Positions 1 to 11,488 of a DNA stretch of 64,000 nt are shown piece by piece. The stretch is from Hysterangium stoloniferum (taxonomy: Eukaryota; Basidiomycota; Agaricomycetes; Hysterangiales; Hysterangiaceae), in assembly GCA_015178975.1 (NCBI GenBank), contig WHVD01000082.1, forward strand, positions 327,810 to 391,809, read 5' to 3'. The stretch's first letter is position 1. Every line of letters begins with the position of its first letter. A model generated the notes under the pieces. The model worked only from the letters and a program-made list of their open reading frames with translations, was not told the origin of the DNA and searched no databases. A program made the position numbers and the translations under genes.

Positions 1-1
1 G

Positions 2-215
2 CTATGTATCTTAGTTATGCGACGCGGTATATAAATGTATTAAAAAAAAAAAAAAAAAAAAAACAATATGCACGTGACACCATTAGGGTACTTTTTCTCC
101 CAACCGCTATGTATCTTAGTTATGCGATGCGGTATATAAATGTATTAATAAAAATAAAAATAAAAAATATGCACGTGATTAAAATGACGATTTTATTATG
201 TCAGCTAGGGCTCAT
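2..215 (+). repeat. About 105 bp tandem duplication at the left edge
   Basis: Two head-to-tail units start at about 2 and 107. Each runs from a GCTATGTATCTTAG start through an A-rich tract to ATATGCACGTGA. The first unit has a pure poly-A run and the second has AAAAT repeats. Copy B (from 23,896) contains only one full unit, so copy number differs between the duplicated segments. The minus strand of 205-240 resembles the 5' half of a tRNA (D-arm-like AGTGGATAGAGC), but no B box follows. Confidence 0.7.
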
Positions 216-264
216 CTCGCTAACCGAGTGCTCTATCCACTAATTGTAACGCAATTTGCGTCCC

Positions 265-3080
265 ATGTCTGGTACACCACCTTCACATGTTTATTATCCG
301 GAGAGGACGCAAGAGAACCCTGGCACTACTACCCCTGCTACAACCACTGCAGCTTTAAATGAATCGGGCACCCCTATTTCAAACGAAAATGCCACCACAA
401 CGCCATATACTTCGATGCACCAATACAGAATCAATAGAATTACGGATGTGGCTTTTGAAATGGTGGGGAAAGTCATCGGTCCCGCTCCCATTGATGATTT
501 CTTGGACTATCTGCCGCGCCCGTCTAATGGGAATTTGGCCGGGATCAAAGACTCGGCAAAGAAGTTTAAAAATATAGACAAGGCCGGGAGCGAAATCGCC
601 ACGTATCCTATTCTGGTCGGTGCAAACGATTGTATTACTTATGAGGTACTAACCAATACTATGTTTCGTGATAGATCCAGGCAATAACACCGCTTTGTCC
701 AGAACTTGAGTTTGTGGATGTACACAGTTACTCTGCAGCGGATTTTTATGGTAAAGAGGTGAAGCCCGATATCGGCGTATATTCAAAATATTGTGAACGA
801 TCGGGTATCATGGATATCAAGAAAATTGAGATGATCTGGGAAGTCAAATACAGCCCCGAGGATGATCCATTTGAAGCTGATGACGATGAAGCTTTCCAAC
901 GCGAAACCGACGATGCTATTCTTACCCTCAGTGAGATCACAACTTATGCCACTGCACATCAGGCTGCTCAATTCCGCAATCACATTTTTTCCGCACTTGT
1001 TTTTCCAACTTATGCCAGATTGTTGAGGTGGGATAGGAGCGGCATCACGGTAATGGGAAGCATTTCTCTCAGTGATCCCAAATTTTCTGAATTCTTTTGG
1101 CGTTACAACTATGCTTCAGAGGCGCAGCGTGGGTGGGATACTTCTGTTGACACTGATCCACGTCTCCTCGATGATTATGCTCGGGAGATTCGTATGAAGC
1201 TCCGGCTTAGGGAGAGTACCCCACTTGCTCGCATGTCTCTCGGCCCTGGAAAGGGGGACTACCTCATAGGTAACCCGACTTACATCGGTACAACATCTCT
1301 TACAGGGCGATCCACTCGTACGTTTAAGGCATGGTGTGAGAAAATGTATACACCAATGTTTCTCAAAGACACGTGGAGGATCTACTCTCCTTCGTATATC
1401 CCGGAACACGAGACATACGCGAAACTCAAGCAAGCCAATGTCCCCAATATCGCCACTTGTACAGAGGCAGGTGATATTCTCGACCATATTACACGAACAC
1501 CTGAGAACGTGAACAAAACTTGGGTAAAAAGCCAGCCGAATGGAATGCGCACCTTCCGACACTACCGCTTAGTTCTCCGTGAGATTGGACGCGATCTGTT
1601 TTCTTTTGTTAGTACGAAAGAACTGGTGACCGCTATGAGGGATGCTGTTGCAGGTGCACCAAATAGCTTAAGCTTATATCATTCACTATTAAACCCTACT
1701 TTCGCAGCACATCGCCATGCCTTCTACGATGCTGGAATTCTCCACCGTGATATCAGCGCAGGGAACATTTTAATCACTAGTTTGGGACGCGGACTATTGA
1801 TTGATTGGGATGTATCAAGGAGTACTAATGTAGATGCTCTTGTCACAGAACAGGCGGAACGTGTTGTGAGTCTCTCATAACAGGCGTCCGCCAGCATAAA
1901 AGCTATGCCGACTCATTTTGCACATTAGGGTACTTGGTATTTCATGGCCGCACGACTCCTCCATGCATCCCAGGACGGCACAATCCCGACACAAGACCGC
2001 GTTGATGATTTAGAATCTTTTTTCCACGTCATCGCCTGGGTAGCATTGCGAGCAACCGCTCATTCATTGGCCTTAGAAGAACTCCCAGAATTCATTTTCC
2101 AGACTTTTGAAGCTTGGCATCTAGACAAAGAAGGCGTATTTCGAGGTGGTCGGAGCAAGATGGACTTGCTTTTGAGCTTATCTACCCACGTTTCGTTTGG
2201 AAATGAACCCCTTTCGCATTTGATGGTCACCATGGCGCGCTCCCTAGCGGTTCGATATGCAGAACCAATCACCAGACAGGAGCTGGATAACTACAATGGA
2301 TGTATGGCGATACCGGATGATCAGCTTCCAAAAAAAACCCTGAAATATCACCCTGTAACGCTCAGGCAGGCCAGGTTAGCCAATCTAGAGCGGGAAGATT
2401 GGCTGCAAGGCGTATTCGATGAGGCGCTGCTCCTGGATGGATGGGACGTGAATGGTCGACCTGTGCCGCATCAAATTGTTAATCGCCGTCTTTCGTTCAC
2501 TGAGAGAAGGAAGACTCAAGAGGAGGACATGGTGGAGGAGGAGGACACCATGGAGGAGGACACCGTGGAGGAGGACACCGTGGAGGAGGACACCGTGGAG
2601 GAGAACACCGTGGAGGAGGACACCGTGGAGGAGGACACCGTGGAGGAGGACACCGTGGAGGAGGACACCGTGGAGGAGGACACCGTGGAGGAGGACACCG
2701 TGGAGGAGGACACCGTGGAGGAGGACACCGTGGAGGAGGACACCGTGGAGGAGGACACCGTGGAGGAGGACACCGTGGAGGAGGACACCGTGGAGGAGGA
2801 CACCGTGGAGGAGGACACCGTGGAGGAGGACACCGTGGAGGAGGACACCGTGGAGGAGGACACCGTGGAGGAGGACACCGTGGAGGAGGACACCGTGGAG
2901 GAGGACACCGTGGAGGAGGACACCGTGGAGGAGGACACCGTGGAGGAGGACACCGTGGAGGAGGACACCGTGGAGGAGGACACCGTGGAGGACACCGTAG
3001 AGGAGGAGGATACCGTGGAAGAGGAGGACACCGTGGCAGAGGAGGAAGAAGACAGTGTTGAGATTTCCAACCAAGTATAG
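265..3080 (+). CDS. Fungal-type (FunK1) protein kinase with a long acidic repeat tail
   Basis: Model: exons 265-615, 675-1653, 1708-1865 and 1929-3080, giving 879 aa with all phases matching. The start is the ATG beginning MSGTPPS; the same MSG start is used by the paralogue at 7833. Kinase features: a beta-3-like lysine in FLKDTWRIY, catalytic loop LHRDISAGNIL (HRD near 456-458) and a DFG-equivalent LIDWD (near 474-478). Exon 4 carries the family segment DDLESFFHVIAWVALR. The C-terminus is acidic, with about 29 near-perfect VEEDT units. FunK1 kinases are a lineage-expanded, largely uncharacterised family in basidiomycetes; the substrate is unknown. The gene is tail-to-tail with the kinase at 5541-7833. 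No disabling change is seen, unlike the duplicate at 24,056. The intron 1 donor (GTCGGT) is weak but conserved. Confidence 0.87.
2548..2998 (+). repeat. Coding minisatellite, 15 bp unit (VEEDT)n
   Basis: About 29 copies of GTGGAGGAGGACACC run in frame inside the last kinase exon, almost without variation (one AAC for GAC near 2605). The flanking units at both ends are 18 bp versions encoding VEEEDT, the unit that makes up the whole short array in copy B. This fits loss of one GAG codon followed by expansion of the shorter unit. Confidence 0.95.
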
Positions 3081-3494
3081 TGCGGCATTTCCTGTAATTC
3101 TCTGCTTTCGTTCATGTATTCAAGCTTTCCCTTCACCCCGGTATGTTCTATATGATTTGAAAACGTCACAGGGGCATAAGTGACAAAGAGCCAAAATAAG
3201 GGCTTGGAGTGAAAACGGGAGTTGAGGCTCCACCCAGCACTACCCAGACCCGCTTATCTCCCCAATTTAAAAAACATGTTTCAGAGTCATATATGTATAT
3301 AAAATCAATGGTTGAAGTGGTGGTGGTCTGCCGAAAATCTTGCATACTTGGAGATCCGCTGGTTAGTTGTGCATAGCATTGTGCCTTGGTGATCCTGCAA
3401 GTTGAGTATGGCGGTCATGGAGAGTAGACGGGGTGTTAGTTTTTTTCGGTCACTTTGTCAGTCTTATTTCGTGTTCAAAGTGTAGAAAATGAAT

Positions 3495-3565
3495 GGCCAG
3501 ACTGGGGATTGAACCCAGGGCTTCTGCATATGTAGCAGGGGTGTTAACCATTACACCACCTGACC
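3495..3565 (-). tRNA. tRNA-like sequence, probable tRNA pseudogene or SINE head
   Basis: On the minus strand 71 nt fold as a cloverleaf. The acceptor pairs GGTCAGG with TCTGGCC (two G-U pairs), the D arm is TGGTGTAATGGTTAACAC, and the T arm is CTGGG-TTCAATC-CCCAG with a good B box. The anticodon stem has one mismatch. The loop is TACATAT, placing CAT at the anticodon but A instead of the universal T at position 33, which argues against a working tRNA. The body looks like a Glu/Gln-type tRNA. A second degenerate copy follows at 3605-3953, and copy B has only that degenerate form (26,878-26,954). Confidence 0.5.
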
Positions 3566-3604
3566 CTGGGAAGCACTGCTAGCATTACTCAATCTAACAA
3601 ATGA

Positions 3605-3953
3605 ATGGCCAGACTGGGAATTGAGTTTAGGTGGAATCTCGTTGTCAATGAGATCACTGGTGGTCACACAAGTTGACAGGACCACGGTGTATTGTCTAGA
3701 CGGGATACAGGAGGTTACAGCATACGGTTAGGTAAGAGAGAAAAGTACCTAGGCTATATACATCTATGATGTGGTCACGTGCCAGAACAAAAGGAGTGGA
3801 ACAAAGGAAACAAGAAACAAAGGGTGAACACATAACAAAGGAGTGAACACGTAACAGGAACAATGAGTGAAAGCGTAAGACTGGGGCGCCAGGCTTACAT
3901 TAGGGCTTTTGCATATATAGCAAGGGTGTTACCAATTACACCACCTAGCAGTG
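3605..3953 (-). repeat. Second tRNA-like unit, split by a solo LTR
   Basis: This unit repeats the start of the preceding tRNA-like sequence (GAATGGCCAGACTGGGAATTGA) and its end (GTGTTACCAATTACACCACCT). It is interrupted at TTAGG by the solo LTR 3632-3899 and abutted by a second solo LTR at 3954. In copy B the same unit is uninterrupted at the TTAGG site, which confirms the insertion. Confidence 0.7.
3632..3899 (-). mobile_element. Solo LTR (reverse orientation), TSD TTAGG
   Basis: A 268 bp block begins TGGAATCTCG and ends CAGGCTTACA, flanked by TTAGG (3627-3631 and 3900-3904). It is the reverse-orientation relative of the LTR at 3954-4195; shared stretches include ACACCGTGGTCCT and CCCCAGTCTTACG. 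The empty site is present in copy B, so this insertion postdates the segmental duplication. Confidence 0.85.
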
Positions 3954-4195
3954 CGTAAGCCTGGCACCCCAGTCTTACGCATTTTCCTTTTGTTCCATTC
4001 TTATTGTTCCGTCCTTATTGTTCCGTCCTTTTTGTTCGTAGCATATATATATAGTCTAGGTAGTTTTCCATCTCTTTAGTCTTACTGTACGCTGCCTGCC
4101 ATGTATACTGCCCGCTAGTTCATCGAGCAATACACCGTGGTCCTATCAACCCGTGTGACCCGGACCCAGTGATCCCATTTGACGACGGGATTACA
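3954..4195 (+). mobile_element. Solo LTR, TSD CAGTG, shared by both copies
   Basis: A 242 bp LTR-like block runs from CGTAAGCCTGG (TGTAAGCC in copy B) to GACGGGATTACA, flanked by CAGTG at 3949-3953 and 4196-4200. The same insertion with the same flanks is in copy B at 26,955-27,210, so it predates the duplication. The TG...CA ends and 5 bp TSD are typical of LTR retrotransposons. No internal domain remains. Confidence 0.85.
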
Positions 4196-4982
4196 CAGTG
4201 CAAGCATTCCGCAATCTAACGTTTCCGATTATCCGCATCTGGTATCCCAGACTTAGGTACCTAGGATACGCAATATTTACTATGTAGTTTGAACATTTAT
4301 ACCTAAAATCTGGAGAGGTAGATTTCTTCCGATTACTACTCATACCAACTCATTGTGTTTCCTTTCGTCAAGTCTCCACCATGGCTAACGTCTTCAAATC
4401 TTCTTAAAATGGATTAAAATGGATTAAAATGGATTATGTAACTTTCTTCGATCTATGTGCGCTCTCAACGACTGCCACTGCTGCGGTGAACCCCATTTGC
4501 AGCACTGCAAGGAGATGAACTTTAATAGATGAATTTTGTTTGTACTAAATCTTGACCATGTCAAATTATACTCCAAAAGTGACCATCCGTCAGCATTTTA
4601 TAAGTGAAAAAATGAGTCATTTTAAGACAACATTACAGGGAAAAAATAGTTGAAAATTAGAGAGATTTTTGAAAGACTAAACACAATGCTTGGTTGCCCA
4701 AGTCTAAGCCTTGTGACAATAAAAAACTGGTTCATTCCAATTTTCCTTGGCTGCGTAGGGCTTGCGAGTACCGTGTTGAGCTGTGTGACTAAAAATAAGA
4801 AGTATTCATGGATATACTTTTACCCTAGGTTCCGGCGTTATATCCTTTGGGCATCCAAGAAAGAAAAAAAGTTGCAGCACCTTCTCGTAAGGCCGAATAC
4901 GTTGCAGCGTTCGAGGCAACCAAAGAAGCGCTTGACTTCGCACTCTCTTTACACGCCTCCAGTTCCCTCCCTTGGTTCCTTT
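4196..4982 (+). other. Intergenic; possible RNase H-like relic near 4850-4975
   Basis: No intact gene. A short open stretch near 4850-4975 reads KKVAAPSRKAEYVAAFEATK. This is weakly reminiscent of the copia RNase H motif (S-x-x-EAEY-x-A-x-x-EA-x-K-EA). The equivalent in copy B (27,687-27,986) is open for 99 codons. The similarity is too short to name a gene. There is also a short triple repeat AAAATGGATT near 4405-4435 (two units in copy B). Confidence 0.35.
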
Positions 4983-5218
4983 TGTTAGAATATAGGGCTG
5001 TGCGAGCATACATAAGGTGCCACACCGGCAATTTGCCACCCCATTGTTCAGCGTAACCTTTTGTTGCCATACGTCTATTGTTCTCAAGGCGTATATAACT
5101 AGTATAGATTTTTGTATTTACGCTATCCGTTTGCCTCCTACGAGACACAGAGGGTCAAACGGAAATCACATTCGTCCTTGTTTCTGATTGTTGCGAGCTT
5201 CGAGATTTTATTCCAACA
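4983..5218 (+). mobile_element. Solo LTR, TSD CCTTT, copy A only
   Basis: A 236 bp block starts TGTTAGAATA and ends TATTCCAACA (TGTT...AACA inverted ends), flanked by CCTTT at 4978-4982 and 5219-5223. Copy B has the empty site GGTTCCTTTGACTC near 27,980. It belongs to a different LTR family from the CAGTG-flanked one and was inserted after the duplication. Confidence 0.88.
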
Positions 5219-5540
5219 CCTTTGACTCTTTTACACTCTCAAGTGAAGTATATCGACATCAAATACCATCCTTCCGGGAGGTGTCCTAACCGGCAACTTT
5301 GCCTTAAGGTATGTCAACACCAAGGCACCAAGTTCACCCCCCTTCGTCCTGTGTACTATTCCCTTATACATATATACTGGCTCATACACTAGTCCGTTAT
5401 ATTGATACGAGACTGGGGTCAAATAATACATATGCTTGTTCCTTTACTTTTAGGAACATGAATTTAATCCGTTATATTGATACCACAAGACTGAGCTATA
5501 CTTTTTAGAGTTACTTGTCTACAAAACTACGCTTGGAATT

Positions 5541-7833
5541 TCATGTGGCTCCCCCTTCCTCCAAGGCAAATTTCTTTTTTTGGGTAGGGAACATCTCATT
5601 CTCCCCTTGACGCTTCCTCTTCCTAGCCGACGGAAGAGAGTATTTAAGAATTTCATGCGGGACCGGTCGACCATTCACATCCCATCCCTCCAGGAGGAGC
5701 GACTCGTCAAATACCCCCTGTAGCCAATCTTCCCGCTCTAGATTGGCTAATTTGGCCTGCCTGAGCGTTACAGAGTGATGTTTTAGGGAGGCGTTTCGAA
5801 GCTCGTCATCCGGCAGCGCCATATATGCGTTGTATTCATCCATGTCCTGTCGGGTGATTGGTTTTGCATATCGAACCGCTAGGGAGCGCGCCATGGTGTC
5901 CATCAAATGTGAAAGGGGCTCATTTCCGAACGAAACTTGAGAAAATGAGTTCAAAAGTACGTTCTCTTTCCCCCGACCACCTCGAGATACACCTTCATTG
6001 TCTATATACCAATGGTCAAAAGTCCTGAAAAGGAAGTCTGGGAGTTCGTCTAAGGGCAATGAATGAGCGGTTGCTCGCAATGCTACCCAGGCGATGACGT
6101 GGAAAAAAGATTCTAAATCATCAACGCGGTCTTGTTTCGGGATTGTGCCGTCCTGGGATGCATGGAGGAGTCGTGCGGCCATGAAATGCCAAGTACCCTA
6201 ATTTGAAAGATAAGCCGACAGGTCATTGTATACCGGCGGACGCCTGTTGTGGAAGACTCACTGTACGTTCCGCCAATGCTGGCACAGAAGCCTCTGCATC
6301 AGTACTCTTTGACAGATCCCAATCAATCAGTAATCCTCGTCCAGAACTAGTGATTAAAATGTTCCCTGCGCTGATATCACGATGAAGAATTTTAGCATCG
6401 TAGAAAGCATGACGGTGCGCTGGCAAAGTAAATTTTAATAATAAATGATATGACATTAGGCTACTCGGCGTACCTGCAACAGCATCCCTCATAGCAGTTG
6501 CTAATTCTTTGGTGCTATCAAAGGACAACAGATCGCGTCCAATCTCGCGGAGAACTAAGCGGTAGTGTCGAAAGGTGCGTATTGCATTCGGCTGGCTTTT
6601 CACCCAGTCTTTCTCCACGTTCTCAGGTGTTCGTGTAATATGATCGAGAATATCACCTGCCTCCATACAAGTCGCGATATTAGGGACATTGGCTTGCTCG
6701 AGTTTCGCGTATGTCTCGTGTTCCGGGGTATACGACGGAGAATAGATCCTCCACGTGTCTTTGAGAAACACTGGTGTATTTGTTGCCTCGCACCATGCCT
6801 TAAATGTCCGAGTGGATCGCCCTGTAGGAGACGCTGTGCCGATATAAGTCGGGTTACCTATGATATAGTTTCCTTTTCCAGGGCCTAGAGACATGCGAGC
6901 AAGTTGAGTATTCGGTCTAAGTCCGAGCTTCACACAAATATCCAGACGGTAATCTTCAGGAAGGCATGGATTAGTGTCAACAGAAGTATCCCACCCACGC
7001 TGCAATGCAGTAGTGCAATTGTAGCGCCAAAGGAATTCGGAGAATTTACTACTACTATACGGGATCCTTCCCGTCACCGTAACGCCGCTCCTATCCCATC
7101 TCAACAGCCTGGCATACGTCCTAAAAAGAAGCGCAGAAAAAGCATGACTGCGGAATTGAGCAGCCTGATGGGCAGTGGCGTAAGTAGTGATTTGACCGAG
7201 AGTATGTATGGCAGCGTCGGTTTCGCGATGGAAAAAAACTCGAGAACGGTTATCTTCAAATGGATCATCCTCGCGAGAGTATTTGACTTCGAAGAGCATC
7301 TCAGTTTTCTTGATATCCATGATACCCGACCGTCCACAATGTGTTGAATATACCCCGATATCAGGTTTCACCTCTTTACCATCAAAATCCGCTGCAGGAT
7401 GGTTATGTACATCGACAAACTCAAGTTCTGGGCAAAGGGGTGTTAATGCCTCCATCTATCACGAAATATAGCATTAACTAATGTCATAAGGAATAAAATT
7501 GATTACACAGACCAGAGTTGGATACATGTGAAGTTCGTTCCTGGCCTTGTCCACCTTTTTAAACTTCTTTACCGAGTCTTTGATCCCAGGCAAATTCTCA
7601 TTTGACGGGCGCGGCAGATAGTCCAAGAAACTCTCTATGGGGATTGGACCGACGATGTTCCCCGTAATCTCCGAAGCCATGACTTCAAGTCTCTGGAATC
7701 TCTCCTCATGCATCGTTGTATATGGCGTTGTTGTGGCATATTTTCTCAGAGTAGGGGTGCCCGATTTATGTCCGACTGCAGTGGTTGCAGCAGGGATAGC
7801 TGCGGAGACAGTTGCGTGTGGTATACCTGACAT
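5541..7833 (-). CDS. Fungal-type (FunK1) protein kinase
   Basis: Minus-strand model: exons 7833-7513, 7455-6474, 6419-6262 and 6197-5541, giving 705 aa with all phases consistent. The start is the ATG of MSGIPHATV. Kinase hallmarks are FLKDTWRIY, LHRDISAGNIL (HRD near 447-449) and LIDWD; exon 4 has VDDLESFFHVIAWVALR. The protein ends in a basic stretch (KYSLPSARKRKRQ) and lacks the acidic VEEDT tail of its tail-to-tail neighbour. Exon 3 is 158 nt, exactly as in the other FunK1 genes here. Its duplicate at 28,290-30,787 is broken, so this is the surviving copy. The biological role is unknown; the kinase class is assigned by motif and gene structure. Confidence 0.87.
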
Positions 7834-10629
7834 AAGAAGAAAATTATGGTGAGTGAATGGGAGTGGTGGTTGTGGCAAACAATGGGCAGAAGACTCTGGA
7901 CTCAGTTAGAAATCATTATCTTGATCGCGTATATGTTGGCAGGCACTGGGGTTCCCATTGGCCAATCGCACCATATACGGAAGGTGGTAAACTGTATTGT
8001 GTACATCAGGAAAATGAGAAGATCAATATACATGCGTAATATATGCGTATATATTGTCTAGCGCCATCTGACGTTCACTAGCTCGGCTAGACTTGGGTAG
8101 ACACACTACCCTTTTGAGATCCCAATTTACTAGACGATATAAAAGCTTACTATATATATATTTAGGTAGTGTAGAGAATCTAGGTAGTCTACATAATGGG
8201 CGTAAACATTCCCAAATCCCTGGTGCATACGGGTCAAGATCGACAGCCGTGATCGTTTGTCGGGACGAACCCTGCATTAGTGCTGGAGGAGCGGGGTTAC
8301 CCTTTGGGAGTTTAAAGTTGTTACCAAAGCCATGAGGCTGCTGCAAGTTCTAGAATCAGATGTAACTTACTGTTGCTTGTGGCATCTTTAAGATAGAAAT
8401 ACAAACCAGTGAGAACATCTCATAGCGTCTGACGTCTCGATCTGATACGATGGCTGCATGTTATTTGCTTGGTTCCTTATGTAATCCTGGACAAGTATGT
8501 GTAATATATGCGCTAAATGAGGTGTATAGGAAGGCCAAATCGAAGGCTAAGAGTGAAAAATGGCAAAAAAAGCTCCATACGCAGCCTTGGTAATGCCCTC
8601 CAACAAGTCTCGAAGGACCATAAATGCATACAGCCCATAATCAATAGTGGTATACGAACCAGAACCATGCAGACATCTCGACAGAAAATATTTGGGGAAA
8701 GGTCCATCAATGCCTAGGAGATCAATAAGACCTATTCTCTAGCAGAAAATAACTGACATACAAGTAGGTATTACCCCACAACTATCGCGGTTCAGTTCAT
8801 GAGATGGAAGTGATGCATAGCAGCACTGAAATGCGAGCGACAATGGAAGAAGTGAACCATTACATAGGGGTTTTGATCAGCATCCGATTAAACGGGATAA
8901 TGATCTCGGGACGATTCTGCATTCCAAAAACGATAAGGATCTTAAACGGGAAGGAATCGAAAATGCGCACATTACATATCCCTCCCTATACAAATCTTCC
9001 ACTCCTATCCACGATCCAATAGAACAGGGTGCCCAGGCGACGCAGAGAGACATTGTACTTGATTCGAAAAAGACTTGATCGGACAGTAGCCTTGACAGAA
9101 AGATAAAATCAACAAAACATCAAGAGAGGGACATACGGCGCTTATTTACCAAAAGATGACGATTGTAGCATGGATCGAGACCTGAGGCTGGCATTGCTGC
9201 AGATATTCGGAAAATAGATGGTGTTGTTGTCGTTTATCGTGACATGGGTCACCGAAAAAGGCGACCAGAAGATGACGGGTTCGAACCCTCGCACGTTGAA
9301 CCTGACAGGAGCTGCAAAGTCCGGTCAATCGGAATTGCCGGGGAATTTCTTGTACATCCCATGGGCGCAGTGAATGCGCTTTAAAACACCCTCTGTGGTT
9401 GGATAAAATAACATTTGCGGCTGGTCGGCGTCGTACGGTAAGGCGGGGTCGCTGCTGCCTGACGGGTAGACGAGTTATAACTCTGATCATCCGAAGGGAC
9501 GGTGTGGTTGATAATTGAAGATAATCAAACTAGAGCAAACCGCGAAACGGATTCTACACTCCGATCAGTGACAGCAGTGTAGACCACTTTGACACGGCAG
9601 AACACCATGGTTCTACGACTACATAAAACATATTAATACATTGCACTGTAGGCGAACGAAGTATACATACGCACCATAACCGCACTGCGTCCATGATGCC
9701 AAATTATCCAGATCTCAATTGTGCTTCTCGCAACGAGCAGTGTCGACGCCAGGATCTGACACGAAGAAGGCAAGAGAAGCCAGCCCGTCTGTGTTATTGA
9801 AGTCGTCTGATGTTCCGAAAAGCATCCGATGCACGAGGTTATCATTTTACAGACAATCCATGATAACAGAACAGGCGAGAATTACAAAAAGTGAGGAACA
9901 TTTAGAAACGGTTGTTAGGCGCCGGGTTAACAATGCCAATCCCTCAATGCCAATCCCTCCTTGCCGGCCCATCCACGGTGATTGCCAAAATGAGGGAATG
10001 TTGGATGTTTCTTTACAATGACCGGCGTATTATGTTGATAGATCCACAGCATTCAAGCGGCCAAACTCCCATTCCCTTCTCCTTCTGACATATCTGCGAC
10101 GCCCCTGAAGAGTTGTGATGAATAGAAAGCGGTGCCACCGAGCCCAACACAGGTCCTATTTGGGCGTGTGCATTAAAAATAGGTTCAACAGGTCAATGGA
10201 GGTGGGAAATTGAAGTAGTCACCGAAGGTTTTCTCCTTGCGTCGGAAACGAGTGCAAGGAAACGACGAAAGATCCGATCAACGCGTCATATTTGAGGACG
10301 GTATGAATGAAGTTTCCAGCTTGAGTTAGGTCAGCTTAGATGAAACTTTTTCAAGGGAGTTTAGCATGGACATACCATACAAACCATAACTAACTAGAGT
10401 TCGACTAGCCACACTCGACGACGAGCCCAGGCATAAAGCCATCTGCTGCGTCGAATGTCCATCACGAACCAAGAACGTGAATTTGGGATATATGACAGGA
10501 CTAAAAGATAACTGCGAACATCAAGAGTAGGAAAGTGTCCTCGGTTGGCGAACAAGCAAAGTGTGGGAATATTATGCTGTCTGGATAATTCGTTGCGGAA
10601 CCTGAAATACCCGGTTTTTGCCGCCACGC
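7834..10629 (-). pseudogene. Unrecognised, probably decayed multi-exon gene region
   Basis: No single open gene fits, but minus-strand stretches look coding. Around 10,520-10,055 two introns (GTATGTCC..., GTGACT...) can be removed in phase, joining YPKFTFLVRDG, FIHTVLKYDALIGSFVVSL and VGLGGTAFYSSQLFRG to a stop. Other coding-like pieces are YPTTEGVLKRIHCAHGMYKK near 9430-9350 (followed by a stop), PFPKYFLSRCLHGSGSYTT near 8700 and GNNFKLPKGNPAPPALMQG near 8310-8260. In the 10.5 kb piece copy B keeps the frame with amino-acid substitutions only, which supports former coding. I cannot assign a family. A perfect B-box-like GGTTCGAACCC near 9280 has no matching cloverleaf. Confidence 0.3.
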
Positions 10630-11488
10630 TAAGGTAGGCGTCACTTTAGTTCAGCACCTTATGTAATCATATTACTAAGCGCCAAGAGCGGCCAAATTTG
10701 CAAATCAAATTTTTGAAAAATTTATTATGAAGTCAAAAAATGAATTGGAGTTACTATAATGGTACAGGCATATTAATTTGAGCTTGTTGTACTTGTGCAA
10801 GCATGATTGGAGGTAATGTACGATGGCCATGGTATCTTTTGTTGACCCACACAGTCTCCACTCCTGACAGTCCAAGATAATAACCTGATATGAACCGGGC
10901 AGACATATTTGCATATCTAGCATGGGAAAACAATGAGATCAGATAGTGGGCAGAAGGATAAGAGAAATACCTTCTGTGAACTGTGCAACTGCGTGTTTGC
11001 TACTGCACTGCTTATGTAATGTGGCCTGTGATCAAGTGCACAGCTTACTGCACAAGTACATGTGCAGCTATACCCTCTTTTTCTTAGGAGAATTTTTATG
11101 TAAGATAAGTATATATATTTGAATTTAATACAGTTTTCTTTTCCAATTTTAGGCCCTTGAAACAAGGCTGCCCAATATATCACGTGATGATTATGTAAGC
11201 GGCCAATACTGACACTTGTGAAATTTTGAAAATCTCAGAATCACATGGAAACAAGTTTTTAAGCATTCAGAGACTCCAAAAAAAAATCAAAATTTGTAAG
11301 TCCTACTACTTGGCAAGGGTGAATTATTTTTCAAGTTTTAAACCTGAGAACTGGAGAAATGGATCCAACTCCACTTCCCTGGGCTTTAATTACAGATTAT
11401 CTATGTTGCAGAAGCACAGAAAGGAGTGCGAGTAGGTCACTTTTTTGCTTACATTAACAGGTGCTGAACTAAAGTGACGCCTACCTTA
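10630..11488. mobile_element. 859 bp TIR element, non-autonomous DNA transposon
   Basis: Perfect 30 bp terminal inverted repeats (left 10,630-10,659 starting TAAGGTAGGCGTC; right 11,459-11,488) bound an AT-rich segment with no credible coding sequence. The site is empty in copy B (GCGCTAGGTGCC near 33,515). TA at each end is compatible with a TA target, as in Tc1/mariner-like MITEs, but the exact TSD is unclear because copy B differs just downstream. The superfamily is not proven. Confidence 0.85.

Noticed and set aside
205-245. tRNA 5' half-like sequence on the minus strand (also near 24,000)
   Set aside because: D-arm-like and stem-like sequence without a T arm or acceptor partner.
2385-3169. 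Long open frames through the VEEDT repeat in other frames (LLHGV, SSTVS and TPWRR repeats)
   Set aside because: They are shadows of a stop-free 15 bp repeat; only the frame continuous with the kinase exons is coding.
5541-7455. Treating the FunK1 kinases as separate short genes (for example 6182-5541 and 7455-6223)
   Set aside because: Splice sites of matching phase join them, with identical structure in three paralogues.
9230-9310. Possible tRNA around GGTTCGAACCC (also near 32,188)
   Set aside because: A perfect B box but no pairing acceptor, D or anticodon stems on either strand.
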